Part shown: one piece after another, positions 39,806 through 49,670 of the stretch
Layout: every line of letters starts with the position of its first letter
How positions within the stretch are numbered: the stretch's first letter is position 1
From: Clostridiales bacterium
Lineage (GTDB): Bacteria; Bacillota; Clostridia; Oscillospirales; Oscillospiraceae
DNA: 64,000 nt
Assembly (NCBI GenBank): GCA_020859945.1
Contig: JAJBVG010000019.1
Location: forward strand, 1 to 64,000
Reading direction: 5' to 3'
Program-made: the position numbers and the translations under genes
The notes under the pieces: model-generated
Told to the model about the DNA's origin: nothing
Databases searched by the model: none
What the model saw: the letters and a program-made list of their open reading frames with translations, nothing else

Positions 39806-41791
39806 ATGGCGAAAATCAAACCTTCCAAGCCCAAGCTGGGCAAGAAGAAAGCAGACGAAACGGTTTATCAGGGGGCTGTGGCGGTCAAGGCCAAGCCGAA
39901 GCGGAAAAAGTGGAAAATCGTGCTGGTGGTCGCCATTGTCCTGGTGGTGCTGGTGGCGGCGGCGATGATTTTCCTGCGGGGGCCGATGATGATGTTGCTG
40001 GGCCGAAACGCCTTCTCGTCCGCTGATATAACGGTGTCCACGGTCCAGTCCGCTACGGCGGAGACCGGCACCCTCAGCAGCACCATTTCCGCCACCGGCA
40101 ATCTGGCCATGACCGACACCGAGGACGTGACCATCCCCTCCGACCTGACGGTGGACGAGGTCTATGTGGAATCCGGCGACAGCGTCACCGAGGGAGAGAC
40201 CCTGGCCACGCTGAACACCACCTCTATTGTCAGCGCCCTGCTGGATGCGGAGGAGAGCCTGGAGGACATCGAGGACCAGCTGGACGATGACGACGACCTC
40301 TCTGACCTGGAGATCGAGGAGCTGGAGGGCCAGCAGGCGGAGTTGGAGGAGACCATTTCCGCGCTGGAGGCCCTGTACGACAATCCGGTCATCACCGCCA
40401 CCTGCGACGGTACCATCAGCGCCGTCTATGTCTCCGATGGGTCGGCAGCCAGCAGTTCCTCTTCCAGCTCTAGCGGCGGGTCTGTCTATTCCACCAGCGC
40501 CGCCAGCGCTGCGCCGGTGCTGTCCCTGCTGACCGCTACCACCGGCAGTTCAGAAGAGGCCAACGCTGTGGTTTCCGCCGCTTCCGAAGATTCTTCGGCG
40601 TCCGATTCCAGCGGGGATTCCAGCGGCACAGAGGACAGCAGTTCGACCAGCGTGGAAACCATCACCGACTTCTCCGAGCTGGAGATCACCATTCCCGTCA
40701 CAGGTGACGTTCCCCAGAGCGAAATCGCCGAGACCGAAACCTACACAGGTACCATCTCCTGGAACTGCACCTCCGGCGTCTTTAAGGCGGAGACCAGCTA
40801 CACCGCCACCATCGTCCTGACGGCCAACGACGGCTACACCTTCTCCTCCGCCGAGCTGCCCACTATCTCCGGCGCAGCCTACACTTGGCAAATCATCAAC
40901 GAGGGGGACAGCGGGGCCAAGCTGCGCATTGCCGCCACCTTCGGGGCCACAGATGCGGACGAGACAGAGGATACAGGCAGCTACTCCGACAGCGCGGACA
41001 GCGCGGGCGCCACTTCCGGTACTGCCGGAATGTCCTCCGGCAGCATCTCCAGTGGCAGCAGCGGCTCTGTCTCCGGCAGCGTTTCCTCCGGCACCGCCTC
41101 CAGCGGCAGCAGCGACAGCGGTAGCTCCGGTTCCAGTTCCAGTTCCAGCCTGTACAGTTCCTCCGACACGACAGCCTTTACCATCCTCAAGCAGGACGAG
41201 GTCACCATCTCCGTCAGCATTGACGAGCTGGACATCCTCAGCGTGTCTGAAGGCCAGACTGCCACCGTCACCCTGGACGCGCTGGAGGACGAGGAGTTCA
41301 CCGGCACCATCACCTCTGTGGGGACTGAGGCCACCTCCACCAGCGGAAACGCCAAATACACTGTGGAGATCACCATCGACAAGACGGACAACATGCTCAG
41401 CGGCATGAGCGCGTCGGTGGTCATCCAGACGGGCAGCACGGAGAACGCGGTACTTATCCCCGTGGCTGCCCTCCAGGAGGAGGACGGCAGCACCTTCGTC
41501 TACACCGAAGCGGACGAGGACGGAAACCTCTCCGGTGAGGTGGAGGTGGAGACCGGCCTCTCCACCAGCAGCCAGGTGGAGATCACCAGCGGTCTCAGCG
41601 AAGGCGACACGGTCTATTACAACGTGACCGAGAGCGACGCAACCTCTGACGAAGCCTCCATGTCGGATATGTTCGGCGGCATGGGTGGCGGCGGCAACTT
41701 TGACGCTGGCGACTTCGATGCGGGCGACTTCGACGCCGGCAACTTCGACGTCGGCAATATGCCCAGCGGCGGTCGCGGCGGCGGCCAGTGA
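39806..41791 (+). CDS. MacA/HlyD-like periplasmic adaptor with Ser-rich linkers and inserted repeat-like domain
   Basis: N-terminal TM, ATCDGTISAVYVSDGS lipoyl-half motif, beta-barrel-like C-terminus; upstream of ABC ATPase/permease. Confidence 0.82.
   Translation: MAKIKPSKPKLGKKKADETVYQGAVAVKAKPKRKKWKIVLVVAIVLVVLVAAAMIFLRGPMMMLLGRNAFSSADITVSTVQSATAETGTLSSTISATGNLAMTDTEDVTIPSDLTVDEVYVESGDSVTEGETLATLNTTSIVSALLDAEESLEDIEDQLDDDDDLSDLEIEELEGQQAELEETISALEALYDNPVITATCDGTISAVYVSDGSAASSSSSSSSGGSVYSTSAASAAPVLSLLTATTGSSEEANAVVSAASEDSSASDSSGDSSGTEDSSSTSVETITDFSELEITIPVTGDVPQSEIAETETYTGTISWNCTSGVFKAETSYTATIVLTANDGYTFSSAELPTISGAAYTWQIINEGDSGAKLRIAATFGATDADETEDTGSYSDSADSAGATSGTAGMSSGSISSGSSGSVSGSVSSGTASSGSSDSGSSGSSSSSSLYSSSDTTAFTILKQDEVTISVSIDELDILSVSEGQTATVTLDALEDEEFTGTITSVGTEATSTSGNAKYTVEITIDKTDNMLSGMSASVVIQTGSTENAVLIPVAALQEEDGSTFVYTEADEDGNLSGEVEVETGLSTSSQVEITSGLSEGDTVYYNVTESDATSDEASMSDMFGGMGGGGNFDAGDFDAGDFDAGNFDVGNMPSGGRGGGQ
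41695..41760 (+). repeat. In-frame pentapeptide tandem repeat at adaptor C-terminus
   Basis: NFDAG-DFDAG-DFDAG-NFDVG. Confidence 0.85.
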
Positions 41792-41805
41792 GGGGTGAGT
41801 GCGCC

Positions 41806-42477
41806 ATGATCGTGTTAGAAGACGTGACCAAGCGGTATATCATGGGTGACACCGAGGTCCTCGCGCTGGACCACGCCAACCTCCACATCCGCCAGGGGGA
41901 GTTCGTCAGCATCGTTGGCCCCTCCGGCAGCGGCAAGTCCACCATGATGAACATCATCGGCTGTCTGGACGTGGCGGATGAGGGCCGCTACCTGCTGGAC
42001 GGCCAGCCCATCGAGCAGTATTCGGAAAACCAGCTGGCAAAAATTCGTAACCAGAAAATCGGCTTTGTGTTCCAGAACTTCAACCTCATCGGCAACCTGA
42101 CGGCACGGGAAAACGTGGAGTTGCCGCTCATCTACCAGCGGATGCCCAAAAAGCAGCGGGCGGAGCTGGTGGAGCGAGCACTGGACATGGTGCAGCTGGG
42201 CCAGCGGGCCAACCACAAGCCCAACGAACTGTCCGGCGGTCAGCAGCAGCGGGTGGCCATCGCCCGGGCCATCGCCGCCCGGCCCTCTCTGTTCCTGGCG
42301 GATGAACCCACCGGCAACCTGGACTCCAAAACCGGCCAGGAAATTATGGAGCTGTTTCACGAGCTGCACCGGCAAGGCAGCACCATCGTCCTCATCACCC
42401 ACAGCGAATCCGTCGCCCGGCAAGCCTCCCGCAGTGTCCACATCCTGGACGGCCATGTGACGGAGGTGATGCTATGA
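41806..42477 (+). CDS. ABC transporter ATP-binding protein (MacB/LolD-like)
   Basis: [48 protein letters not shown]. Confidence 0.94.
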   Translation: MIVLEDVTKRYIMGDTEVLALDHANLHIRQGEFVSIVGPSGSGKSTMMNIIGCLDVADEGRYLLDGQPIEQYSENQLAKIRNQKIGFVFQNFNLIGNLTARENVELPLIYQRMPKKQRAELVERALDMVQLGQRANHKPNELSGGQQQRVAIARAIAARPSLFLADEPTGNLDSKTGQEIMELFHELHRQGSTIVLITHSESVARQASRSVHILDGHVTEVML

Positions 42478-43658
42478 TTTTTCAGTCGTTCAAAATGGCG
42501 TGGAAGGCCATTTCGTCCAACAAAATGCGCTCCTTTTTAACCATGCTGGGTATTATCATCGGCGTGTTTTCGCTGGTGGTGCTGGTGTCGCTGGTCAGCG
42601 GGACCACCACCTCCGTCACCGACACCATCTCCAGTTTGGGTACCAATATGCTCTCTGTGACCATCTCCGACGACAAGGGCAAGCCCTACAAGCTGGACGA
42701 CCTGAACGAAATCGCGGAGGACCCGGAAATTGACCAGGTGGCCGCCATTGGGCAGTCCAGCATGACCGCCTCCAGCAGTTCCACCGAGGAGACCGCCGCG
42801 GTTTATGGCACCACCTCCGCCTATCAGTCCATCCAGGGGCTGGAGCTGGAGCATGGCCGCTGGCTGAAAAGTGTGGATGTCAACAACCACACCTATGTGG
42901 CGGTTATTAGTGCCTCCACCGCGGAGGACATTTTGGGCAGCACCGACGTGGTAGGGGAGAGCATCAAGCTGGACGGGATGTCCTTTGAGGTCATCGGCGT
43001 GCTGGCGGACGACGACGAGGACGACAGTTCCGCGCTGCTGGGGTCCAGCTACGACATTTACATCCCATACACCACTCTGGTGCGGCTGTCCAACAGCGTC
43101 TCCACCAGCATCACCACCTTCTATGTCTCCGCCACCAGTGACGAGACGCTGGACGACGCGGAGGCCGCGCTGGAGACCCTGCTGCTGGAGCGGTTCGACG
43201 ACGATGAGGACGCCTACACCATCTACAACCAGTCCACCATTATGGACGTGATGAGTTCCGTCACGAGTATGCTTTCGCTGCTGCTGGGCGGTATCGCCGC
43301 TATCTCCCTGCTGGTGGGCGGCATCGGCATTATGAACATCATGTTGGTCTCCGTCACCGAGCGCACCCGTGAGATCGGTATCCGCAAGGCCATCGGAGCC
43401 AGCCGGGGCAGCATTATGACGCAGTTCCTCATCGAGGCCCTTGTGGTCAGTTTGATGGGCTGCTGCATCGGCATTGCGCTTTCCTGGGTGGCTATCCAAA
43501 TCGTTAACCAGGTGGGCGGCACCAGCTACGGGCTGGCGGGCAACGTGGTGGCCGTCGCGGTGGTGTTCTCGCTGTTGGTGGGGCTGGTGTTCGGCCTGTA
43601 CCCCGCCAACAAAGCCGCGAAAAAGAAGCCCATCGACGCTCTGCGCTACACCGGGTAA
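42474..43658 (+). CDS. ABC transporter permease (MacB/FtsX-like)
   Basis: KMRSFLTMLGIIIGVFSLVVLVS; GGIGIMNIMLVSVTERTREIGIRKAIGA. Confidence 0.93.
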   Translation: MIFQSFKMAWKAISSNKMRSFLTMLGIIIGVFSLVVLVSLVSGTTTSVTDTISSLGTNMLSVTISDDKGKPYKLDDLNEIAEDPEIDQVAAIGQSSMTASSSSTEETAAVYGTTSAYQSIQGLELEHGRWLKSVDVNNHTYVAVISASTAEDILGSTDVVGESIKLDGMSFEVIGVLADDDEDDSSALLGSSYDIYIPYTTLVRLSNSVSTSITTFYVSATSDETLDDAEAALETLLLERFDDDEDAYTIYNQSTIMDVMSSVTSMLSLLLGGIAAISLLVGGIGIMNIMLVSVTERTREIGIRKAIGASRGSIMTQFLIEALVVSLMGCCIGIALSWVAIQIVNQVGGTSYGLAGNVVAVAVVFSLLVGLVFGLYPANKAAKKKPIDALRYTG

Positions 43659-43847
43659 ATTGGTTATCAGCTCCGAAAGGGATGCAGATAAATGTCCAAA
43701 ACGAATGAGCCTGAACGGAGGTCATCTCTGTTCAGGCTCATTTGTAACACGGAAATCAAGTTTGCGAATCAGACACCGTGTTTCCAGATATTCAAAGCCG
43801 TTTGAACTGCGCACAAGCGAAAAAACTATCTTTTTTATTCGTTTGCC

Positions 43848-43917
43848 TGTAGGGGCGGCCCGTGGCCGCCCGGGGTTGGCAGGTTGTCCCTGCGGGCGGC
43901 CACGGGCCGCCCCTACA
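43848..43917. repeat. GC-rich palindromic repeat, copy B
   Basis: tgtaggggcggcccgtggccgcccg...cgggcggccacgggccgcccctaca. Confidence 0.9.
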
Positions 43918-43975
43918 CAAAAAGTGCAATTTTTCCCGTGGGCTTTTCAAAATTGATTTCTGTGCATTTGTAAGG

Positions 43976-44848
43976 TTATTTCTGCTGTTTCACGTTGTCG
44001 CCCAGCATTTTTTGCAGGGACGCTTTCAACGAGGCGGTGAAGTCGCACATTTCCTGGGAAACCCGTTGGTCGGAGGAATGGAGGACGTAGCTGTGGTAGC
44101 TGCGCACCAGGTTCAGTTCCTCCCAGATAGCGTCCTCCATCAGGTCCATGCCCTTGAGCAGGGCGGTGGGGTTGACCGCGTCTTTCAGCCGGATGCTGCC
44201 GCCGATTTTCCCGGCCAGCTTCCGCAGAATCTCATCGATTTCCCCGTAATCCTGCAAAAACTGCTCCAGGTCGCCGTCTGCTCCGCCGGAGCCGTCGATG
44301 CGTTTCTTGTACCGTTCGCTGATGCGCTGAATCTTGTCCGGCGCTACCACCAGCAGGATGAAACACATAATGCAGAAAATAGTCGCCGATGTCAGCCAAA
44401 GGGTCTCATCCATGAGGAACCGGTGGACCCCCTCCGGGAGCAGGGTGTTTTCCGCGCCGTAAAGCAGCTGAAAGCCGTTGGCCATCAGGGAGAGAAAGGC
44501 CAGCACCGTGATGAAAATGGCCAGCCGGTTGTAATCCCGTTTCAACAGCTCGATGGGGTCGGAAAGGGTCTCGTCTTCCCGGTTGTCGCGCTGAATGTGT
44601 TCCAGGAAAAAGATGTAGCCGGTCAGCGTAATGCCATACAGACCGGCCACGACAGAGGCGCTGGTAGAAAAGAGGGAATAAAGGGAGTCGGCGCTGATGG
44701 TTGTCAGCCTGGCCTGGCAGTCCCAGACGATGAGCAGGTGGGGAAGCGTTGCGAGCAACACCGCTAAAACCAATATGATTTGCTCGATATGCCGTTGAAA
44801 AAACTTTTTGGAGGGCTTGTACCGCTCCATGAGAGGCTTGTTGCTCAT
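43976..44848 (-). CDS. Four-TM membrane protein of unknown function
   Basis: Several hydrophobic segments and a cytoplasmic C-terminal helical domain; no family recognised. Confidence 0.65.
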   Translation of the reverse strand: MSNKPLMERYKPSKKFFQRHIEQIILVLAVLLATLPHLLIVWDCQARLTTISADSLYSLFSTSASVVAGLYGITLTGYIFFLEHIQRDNREDETLSDPIELLKRDYNRLAIFITVLAFLSLMANGFQLLYGAENTLLPEGVHRFLMDETLWLTSATIFCIMCFILLVVAPDKIQRISERYKKRIDGSGGADGDLEQFLQDYGEIDEILRKLAGKIGGSIRLKDAVNPTALLKGMDLMEDAIWEELNLVRSYHSYVLHSSDQRVSQEMCDFTASLKASLQKMLGDNVKQQK

Positions 44849-44925
44849 GTACCGCTCCTTTCGCAGGGAAAACAGGCAGGGAGCGCCGCAAACACAGCGC
44901 TCCCTACCGGATACAAATGATTCAA

Positions 44926-45219
44926 TTAGCGGCCCGCACGGATCTCGGCGAAGCAGCTGCTGCAATAGACGGGACGGTCGCTCTGGGGCTCAAACGGCAC
45001 ACGGGCCTCGCCGCCGCAGCGAGCGCAAACAGCGGTGAAGAACTGGCGCTGGGCGCGGGGAGCGCCGCCGTTCAGGTTGGCTTTACGGGCGTCGCGGCAA
45101 CTCTTGCAGCGCTGCGGCTCGTTCTGGAAGCCGTGCTCGGCGTAGAACTCCTGCTCACCGGCGGTGAACACGAACTCGTTGCCACACTCTTTGCAAACCA
45201 AGGTCTTATCTTCGAACAT
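44926..45219 (-). CDS. Zinc-ribbon protein (zf-trcl / CxxC type)
   Basis: DKTLVCKECGNEFVFTAGEQEFYAEHGFQNEPQRCKSCR; second CxxC pair. Confidence 0.85.
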   Translation of the reverse strand: MFEDKTLVCKECGNEFVFTAGEQEFYAEHGFQNEPQRCKSCRDARKANLNGGAPRAQRQFFTAVCARCGGEARVPFEPQSDRPVYCSSCFAEIRAGR

Positions 45220-45326
45220 TTTTTTACCCTCTCTTTTGATTAGTTGCCACTGTGGGCGTATATTTTGCGTTCAGCTTGTGCTGGGAGCGCCGCTGGGAAA
45301 GGAAACACCTCCGCCTGACCGCCGTT

Positions 45327-45917
45327 TTAAGCGTCCAGCTTGCGCCGGATGCGCTGTATGGCGTTGTCTACGGACTTGACAGGACGATTGGCCTGGTCTG
45401 CGATCTCCGAATAAGAAAGGCCGGAAAGGTACAGCTTGAGTATCTCCGCCTCAAAATCCGACAGTTTGCTGAACAAAGACCCCAGCCGCTCCTGAACGCT
45501 TTCCTTGGTAATGAGGATCTCCTCCGGGTCGGTTTCGGAGAGCGCGGCTGTGCAGTGGCAATTTTCGTCAAAAAGGGGAGTCTCGATCGGAATAGAATCG
45601 TTCAACGGGGTATGATGTTTTCCTGAAGCGGACCGAACGGCAGAAATCATTCTGTTTTTGACACAGGTTTCCGCATAGGTGCGAAAGCTGACGCCCCGCT
45701 CCGGGGCATAGCTCCGAATGGCAGAGAGCAGACCCACCATCCCCTCCTGGGTCAAGTCTTCGCCGTCGCCCCCCATCAGGAACAGGGGACGGGCGCAGGC
45801 GCGCACCAGACGGGTATAGCGCAGGGCCAGTGTCTCTTCCGCTGACTGGTCGCCCTGAGCGGCACGGCGGCAGAGAGCTTCATCTGTCAAAGTAGAATCA
45901 TTCATGTTTCGATCCAT
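45327..45917 (-). CDS. RNA polymerase sigma-70 factor, SigH-like
   Basis: DLTQEGMVGLLSAIRSYAPERGVSFRTYAETCVKNRMISAVRSA; C-terminal sigma4 HTH. Confidence 0.82.
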   Translation of the reverse strand: MDRNMNDSTLTDEALCRRAAQGDQSAEETLALRYTRLVRACARPLFLMGGDGEDLTQEGMVGLLSAIRSYAPERGVSFRTYAETCVKNRMISAVRSASGKHHTPLNDSIPIETPLFDENCHCTAALSETDPEEILITKESVQERLGSLFSKLSDFEAEILKLYLSGLSYSEIADQANRPVKSVDNAIQRIRRKLDA

Positions 45918-46036
45918 TCGTTAGTAAGTATAACATTTTTTCTGCGCCTGTCAAGCGTTTTCTCGAAATAATACGGAAAAATTACAAGTGATGTACAGAA
46001 TTTCGCCGAAAACGGACAAAACATGGCAGGAAACGA

Positions 46037-47101
46037 TTAAAACAACGTCTGCTGGGGTTGCCCCTCAAAGGGGATGTGCAGGTGGTCATAAGCCCGCTGG
46101 GTCACGCAGCGGCCCCTTGGGGTGCGGGTCAGGAACCCCTGCTGCAACAGATACGGCTCGTACATATCCTCCAGAGTGACGGTGTCCTCGTTGATGGTGG
46201 CGGCGAGGGTGTCCAGCCCCACGGGGCCGCCGTTGTAGAACTCGATGATGGCCCGCAGCATCCGCCGGTCGATGTTGTCCAGGCCCAGGTCGTCCACCTC
46301 CAAGGCGGTCAGCGCTTCGCTGGCCACCTTCTGGGTGATGACGCCGCCTGCCCGCACCTGGGCGAAGTCCCGCACCCGCCGGAGCATCCGGTTGGCGATG
46401 CGGGGAGTGCCCCGGCTGCGCCGGGCGATCTCCATAGCGCCGCTCTCCTCGATGGGAACGTCCAGGATACCGGCGGAGCGCTTGACGATGAAACACAGCT
46501 CCTCCGGGGAGTACAGCTCCAGCCGCAGGTTGACGCCAAAGCGGTCCCGCAGGGGGGCGGACAGGGAACCGGCCCGGGTGGTGGCCCCGATGAGGGTGAA
46601 CCGGGGCAGGGTCAGCCGGATGGAGTTGGCGCTGGGGCCTTTGCCGATGATGATGTCTACGGCGTAGTCCTCCATGGCGGGGTAGAGAATTTCCTCGATG
46701 GTACGGTTCATCCGGTGAATTTCGTCCACAAAGAGGATGTCGTTCTCCGCCAAATTGGTCAGCAGCGCCACCAGGTCCCCCGGCTTTTCCATAGCGGGGC
46801 CGGAGGTAATGCGGATGTTGACCCCCATTTCGTTGGCGATGATGCCAGCCAGAGTGGTTTTGCCCAGACCCGGCGGGCCGTAGAGCAGCACATGATCCAG
46901 CGGCTCCCCCCGCAGCTTCGCCGCCTGAATAAACACGTCCAGGTTTTCCTTGGCCTTCTGCTGCCCGATGTACTCCGAAAGGGTCTTGGGCCGCAGGGAG
47001 TACTCGCTCTCGTCCCCGCTGGTAAAGGAAGAAGTCACCAGCGGCTGGCCGTACCCCTCGGTTTCGTCGAAATTGCGTTCCATCTCGTTGTTGATGGCCA
47101 T
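46037..47101 (-). CDS. ruvB: Holliday junction branch migration DNA helicase RuvB
   Basis: [39 protein letters not shown]. Confidence 0.96.
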   Translation of the reverse strand: MAINNEMERNFDETEGYGQPLVTSSFTSGDESEYSLRPKTLSEYIGQQKAKENLDVFIQAAKLRGEPLDHVLLYGPPGLGKTTLAGIIANEMGVNIRITSGPAMEKPGDLVALLTNLAENDILFVDEIHRMNRTIEEILYPAMEDYAVDIIIGKGPSANSIRLTLPRFTLIGATTRAGSLSAPLRDRFGVNLRLELYSPEELCFIVKRSAGILDVPIEESGAMEIARRSRGTPRIANRMLRRVRDFAQVRAGGVITQKVASEALTALEVDDLGLDNIDRRMLRAIIEFYNGGPVGLDTLAATINEDTVTLEDMYEPYLLQQGFLTRTPRGRCVTQRAYDHLHIPFEGQPQQTLF

Positions 47102-47114
47102 GCTGTCACCGCCT

Positions 47115-47723
47115 TTACTGCATCATGCGCGCCAGCGCCTGTTTGATGACCTCCTCCAGGGTCAGGGAGGCCATGTCGATGCCCTTCAGCGCCTTGCTGA
47201 TCTCGCTCTGGCTGTAGCCCAGCACGGCCAGAGCCGCGCCAGCCTCGCCCGCCTTGTCCTCCGGGATGACCGTCCCGGCGGCGCTGGGCAGGGGAGAGGT
47301 GCTCTCAAAGGAAACGCCCTGCTCCTTTGCCAGCTTGTCTTTCAGCTCCAGCACGATGCGCTGGGCGATTTTCTTGCCCACCCCTTGGGCGGCGGTCAGG
47401 GTTTTCACGTCGCCGGTGATGATGCTCAGCGCCAGATTGGAGGGGGTGGAGGAGGAGAGGATGGAGAGCGCCGCCTTCGGTCCCACGCCGGAGACGGAAA
47501 TCAGCAGCTGGAACAGGTTCAGTTCCTCCTGGGTGGAGAACCCGTACAGGTCCACCGCGTCCTCCTTCACCGATAAATAGGTGAACAGCTTGGCCTTCTC
47601 CCCCTTTTGGATGGTTCCCAGGGTGTAGTTGGTGGTTTTGCAGGCGTAGCCCACCCCGCCGCAGTCGATGACCGCCAAAAAGGGGGCGATGTGGGCCACA
47701 GTGCCGGAAAGATAGTAAAACAT
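47115..47723 (-). CDS. ruvA: Holliday junction branch migration protein RuvA
   Basis: [26 protein letters not shown]; operon context. Confidence 0.94.
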   Translation of the reverse strand: MFYYLSGTVAHIAPFLAVIDCGGVGYACKTTNYTLGTIQKGEKAKLFTYLSVKEDAVDLYGFSTQEELNLFQLLISVSGVGPKAALSILSSSTPSNLALSIITGDVKTLTAAQGVGKKIAQRIVLELKDKLAKEQGVSFESTSPLPSAAGTVIPEDKAGEAGAALAVLGYSQSEISKALKGIDMASLTLEEVIKQALARMMQ

Positions 47724-47754
47724 AACGCTGCCTCCCTCAGTGTGGGTGCGAAGG

Positions 47755-48276
47755 TTATCGGGTGTCGTACTTTTTCGCGTCAAAGGCGCGGTCTGCGTTG
47801 ATGAGGCTGGTGGCCGCCCGGCTGTGGCAGATGGCCAGGGCCAAGGCGTCCGCCGCGTCGTCGGGGCGGGGGATCTTGTCCATGTGGAGCAGCCGCTGGG
47901 TCATCAGCATGACTTGCTTTTTCTCCGCCTTGCCGTAGCCCACCACGGACTGCTTCACCTGCATGGGGGTGTACTCGTAGATGGGGATGCCCGCCTGTTC
48001 CCCCGCCAGCAGGATGACCCCCCGCCCGTGGGCCACGGAGATGCCGGTGGTCAGGTTGGTGTTGAAGAACAGCTCCTCCACCGCCATCTCCGCCGGGCGG
48101 AAGGTGGAAATCAGCTCGTTCATATCCGCATAAATTTGGGTCAGCCGTACCGAAAGGGGCTGACCCGCCGGGGTGGTGATGGTGCCGTATTGAATGAGCC
48201 GGTTGCGGCCCCGTTCCGCGTCGATGACGCCGAAGCCCACGGTGGCCACGCCGGGGTCGATGCCAAGAATGACCAT
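47755..48276 (-). CDS. ruvC: Crossover junction endodeoxyribonuclease RuvC
   Basis: MVILGIDPGVATVGFGVID; DAADALALAICH. Confidence 0.95.
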   Translation of the reverse strand: MVILGIDPGVATVGFGVIDAERGRNRLIQYGTITTPAGQPLSVRLTQIYADMNELISTFRPAEMAVEELFFNTNLTTGISVAHGRGVILLAGEQAGIPIYEYTPMQVKQSVVGYGKAEKKQVMLMTQRLLHMDKIPRPDDAADALALAICHSRAATSLINADRAFDAKKYDTR

Positions 48277-48432
48277 ACCGCGCCTCCCTTATCAAATCTA
48301 TGTTCTAGTATAGCTAGTATAACACACATCCCCGGAGATAGCAAAGAAAAGTTTACGGAATGAAAAAAGTGTGGTATAGTAGAGACATCATCGGGGGACC
48401 GGCCCGGTCCCCCACGTAAAGGAGTCTGCAAT

Positions 48433-48810
48433 ATGTCCAAAGTGATTTCCGCGCCCAACGCCCCCGCCGCTCTGGGGCCTTATTCCCACGCCATTCTGGT
48501 GGGAGACACTCTGTTCACCTCCGGCCAGGTGCCGCTGGTCCCGGAGACCGGCAAGCTGGCAGGGGATACCATCGAGGCCCAGGCCACCCAGGTCCTCGCC
48601 AACCTGGAGGCAGTGCTGGCCGCCGCCGATATGACCTTCGCCAATGTGGTCAAGACCACCGTTTTCCTCACCGACCTGGCCGATTTCGCCGCCATGAACG
48701 CCATTTACGCCACCAAGTTCCCGGAGAACCCGCCCGCCCGCTCCTGTGTGCAGGTGGCAAAGCTCCCCGCCGGGGCAAAGATGGAGATGGAACTGATCGC
48801 CAGCAAATAA
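48433..48810 (+). CDS. RidA-family reactive intermediate deaminase
   Basis: NAPAALGPYSHAI; GDTLFTSGQVPL; ENPPARSCVQVAKLPAGAKMEMELIA. Confidence 0.93.
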   Translation: MSKVISAPNAPAALGPYSHAILVGDTLFTSGQVPLVPETGKLAGDTIEAQATQVLANLEAVLAAADMTFANVVKTTVFLTDLADFAAMNAIYATKFPENPPARSCVQVAKLPAGAKMEMELIASK

Positions 48811-48830
48811 AGGATTCAAACCGAAAACGT

Positions 48831-48865
48831 CCCCCTGCTTCCCCGGAAGCAGGGGGCAGTCTTTT
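48831..48865 (+). terminator. Terminator after ridA-like gene
   Basis: ccccctgcttccccggaagcaggggg...tttt. Confidence 0.75.
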
Positions 48866-48895
48866 GCGCTGCGTCAAAACATCTGATGGCAAAAA

Positions 48896-48957
48896 AGGAC
48901 CTCCTATGCGTTTGAGCGGAAGCAGTATGGAAACTACACCCAGCATAGGAGGTTCCT
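48896..48957. repeat. Long-loop inverted repeat
   Basis: aggacctcctatg ... cataggaggttcct. Confidence 0.6.
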
Positions 48958-49019
48958 GCAACAGATTATGGTAAAAAAGGCGAATGATAAGTAAACCTGC
49001 GAGTGCCAGATTGCTTTTT

Positions 49020-49262
49020 TTACCGGCGGGCCAGCCAGTTCACCAGCATCAGCAGCACGCACGACCCGATAATGGAGACAATGAGGCTGGCGATCCAGCC
49101 GGTGGCGTAAAAGCCGATGAGGGAAAAGAGAAAATTTCCCAGGGCGGAGCCGAGAACGCCAACCACGATGTTGCGCAGCATGGAACCGGGCTGGTTCATG
49201 ATTATTCCGGCGATCCAGCCAATGGCCGCGCCGCAAATCAGCATCCAAATGAGAGATAACAT
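49020..49262 (-). CDS. GlsB/YeaQ/YmgE-family stress-response membrane protein
   Basis: ICGAAIGWIAGIIMNQPGSMLRNIVVGVLGSALGNFLF. Confidence 0.82.
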   Translation of the reverse strand: MLSLIWMLICGAAIGWIAGIIMNQPGSMLRNIVVGVLGSALGNFLFSLIGFYATGWIASLIVSIIGSCVLLMLVNWLARR

Positions 49263-49304
49263 GGGGATAAACCTCCTTCAACGCAAAAACGGGAGAACGC
49301 CGCC

Positions 49305-49559
49305 TCAGTAGGATTTCCCCAGGTAGTTGAGGACGGCAAAGACGATGCCCACGATGCAGTACAGCCGAACCACCAGCAGCAGCAGGCGGTACAGCGTCCA
49401 AATCAGGGGCAAAAAGCTCAGCAGCGAGGCGGCGGCCCCCAGCAGGAACCGGGCGACCACCCAGACGATCAGATAAAGAACGATGCTGATGACCAAACTG
49501 ACCGTGTCCTTATAGTGGACGGTGTTGGAAAGGGGAAACCAGACGCGAAGCGAATTCAT
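49305..49559 (-). CDS. Small hydrophobic membrane protein
   Basis: Intact ORF with hydrophobic segments. Confidence 0.55.
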   Translation of the reverse strand: MNSLRVWFPLSNTVHYKDTVSLVISIVLYLIVWVVARFLLGAAASLLSFLPLIWTLYRLLLLVVRLYCIVGIVFAVLNYLGKSY

Positions 49560-49670
49560 TACAAACCCTCCTTGCGGGTAAATTTGTTATTACAGTGATT
49601 ATTATATCGGAACAGGGGGGAATTGCAAGGAATTTCATCATTTTTTCATCTTTCGCGGCTGCAAACCGCA

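Noticed and set aside
40440-41160. Ser-rich repeats considered as possible CRISPR or minisatellite
   Set aside because: No regular repeat-spacer pattern; it is in-frame low-complexity coding sequence of the adaptor.
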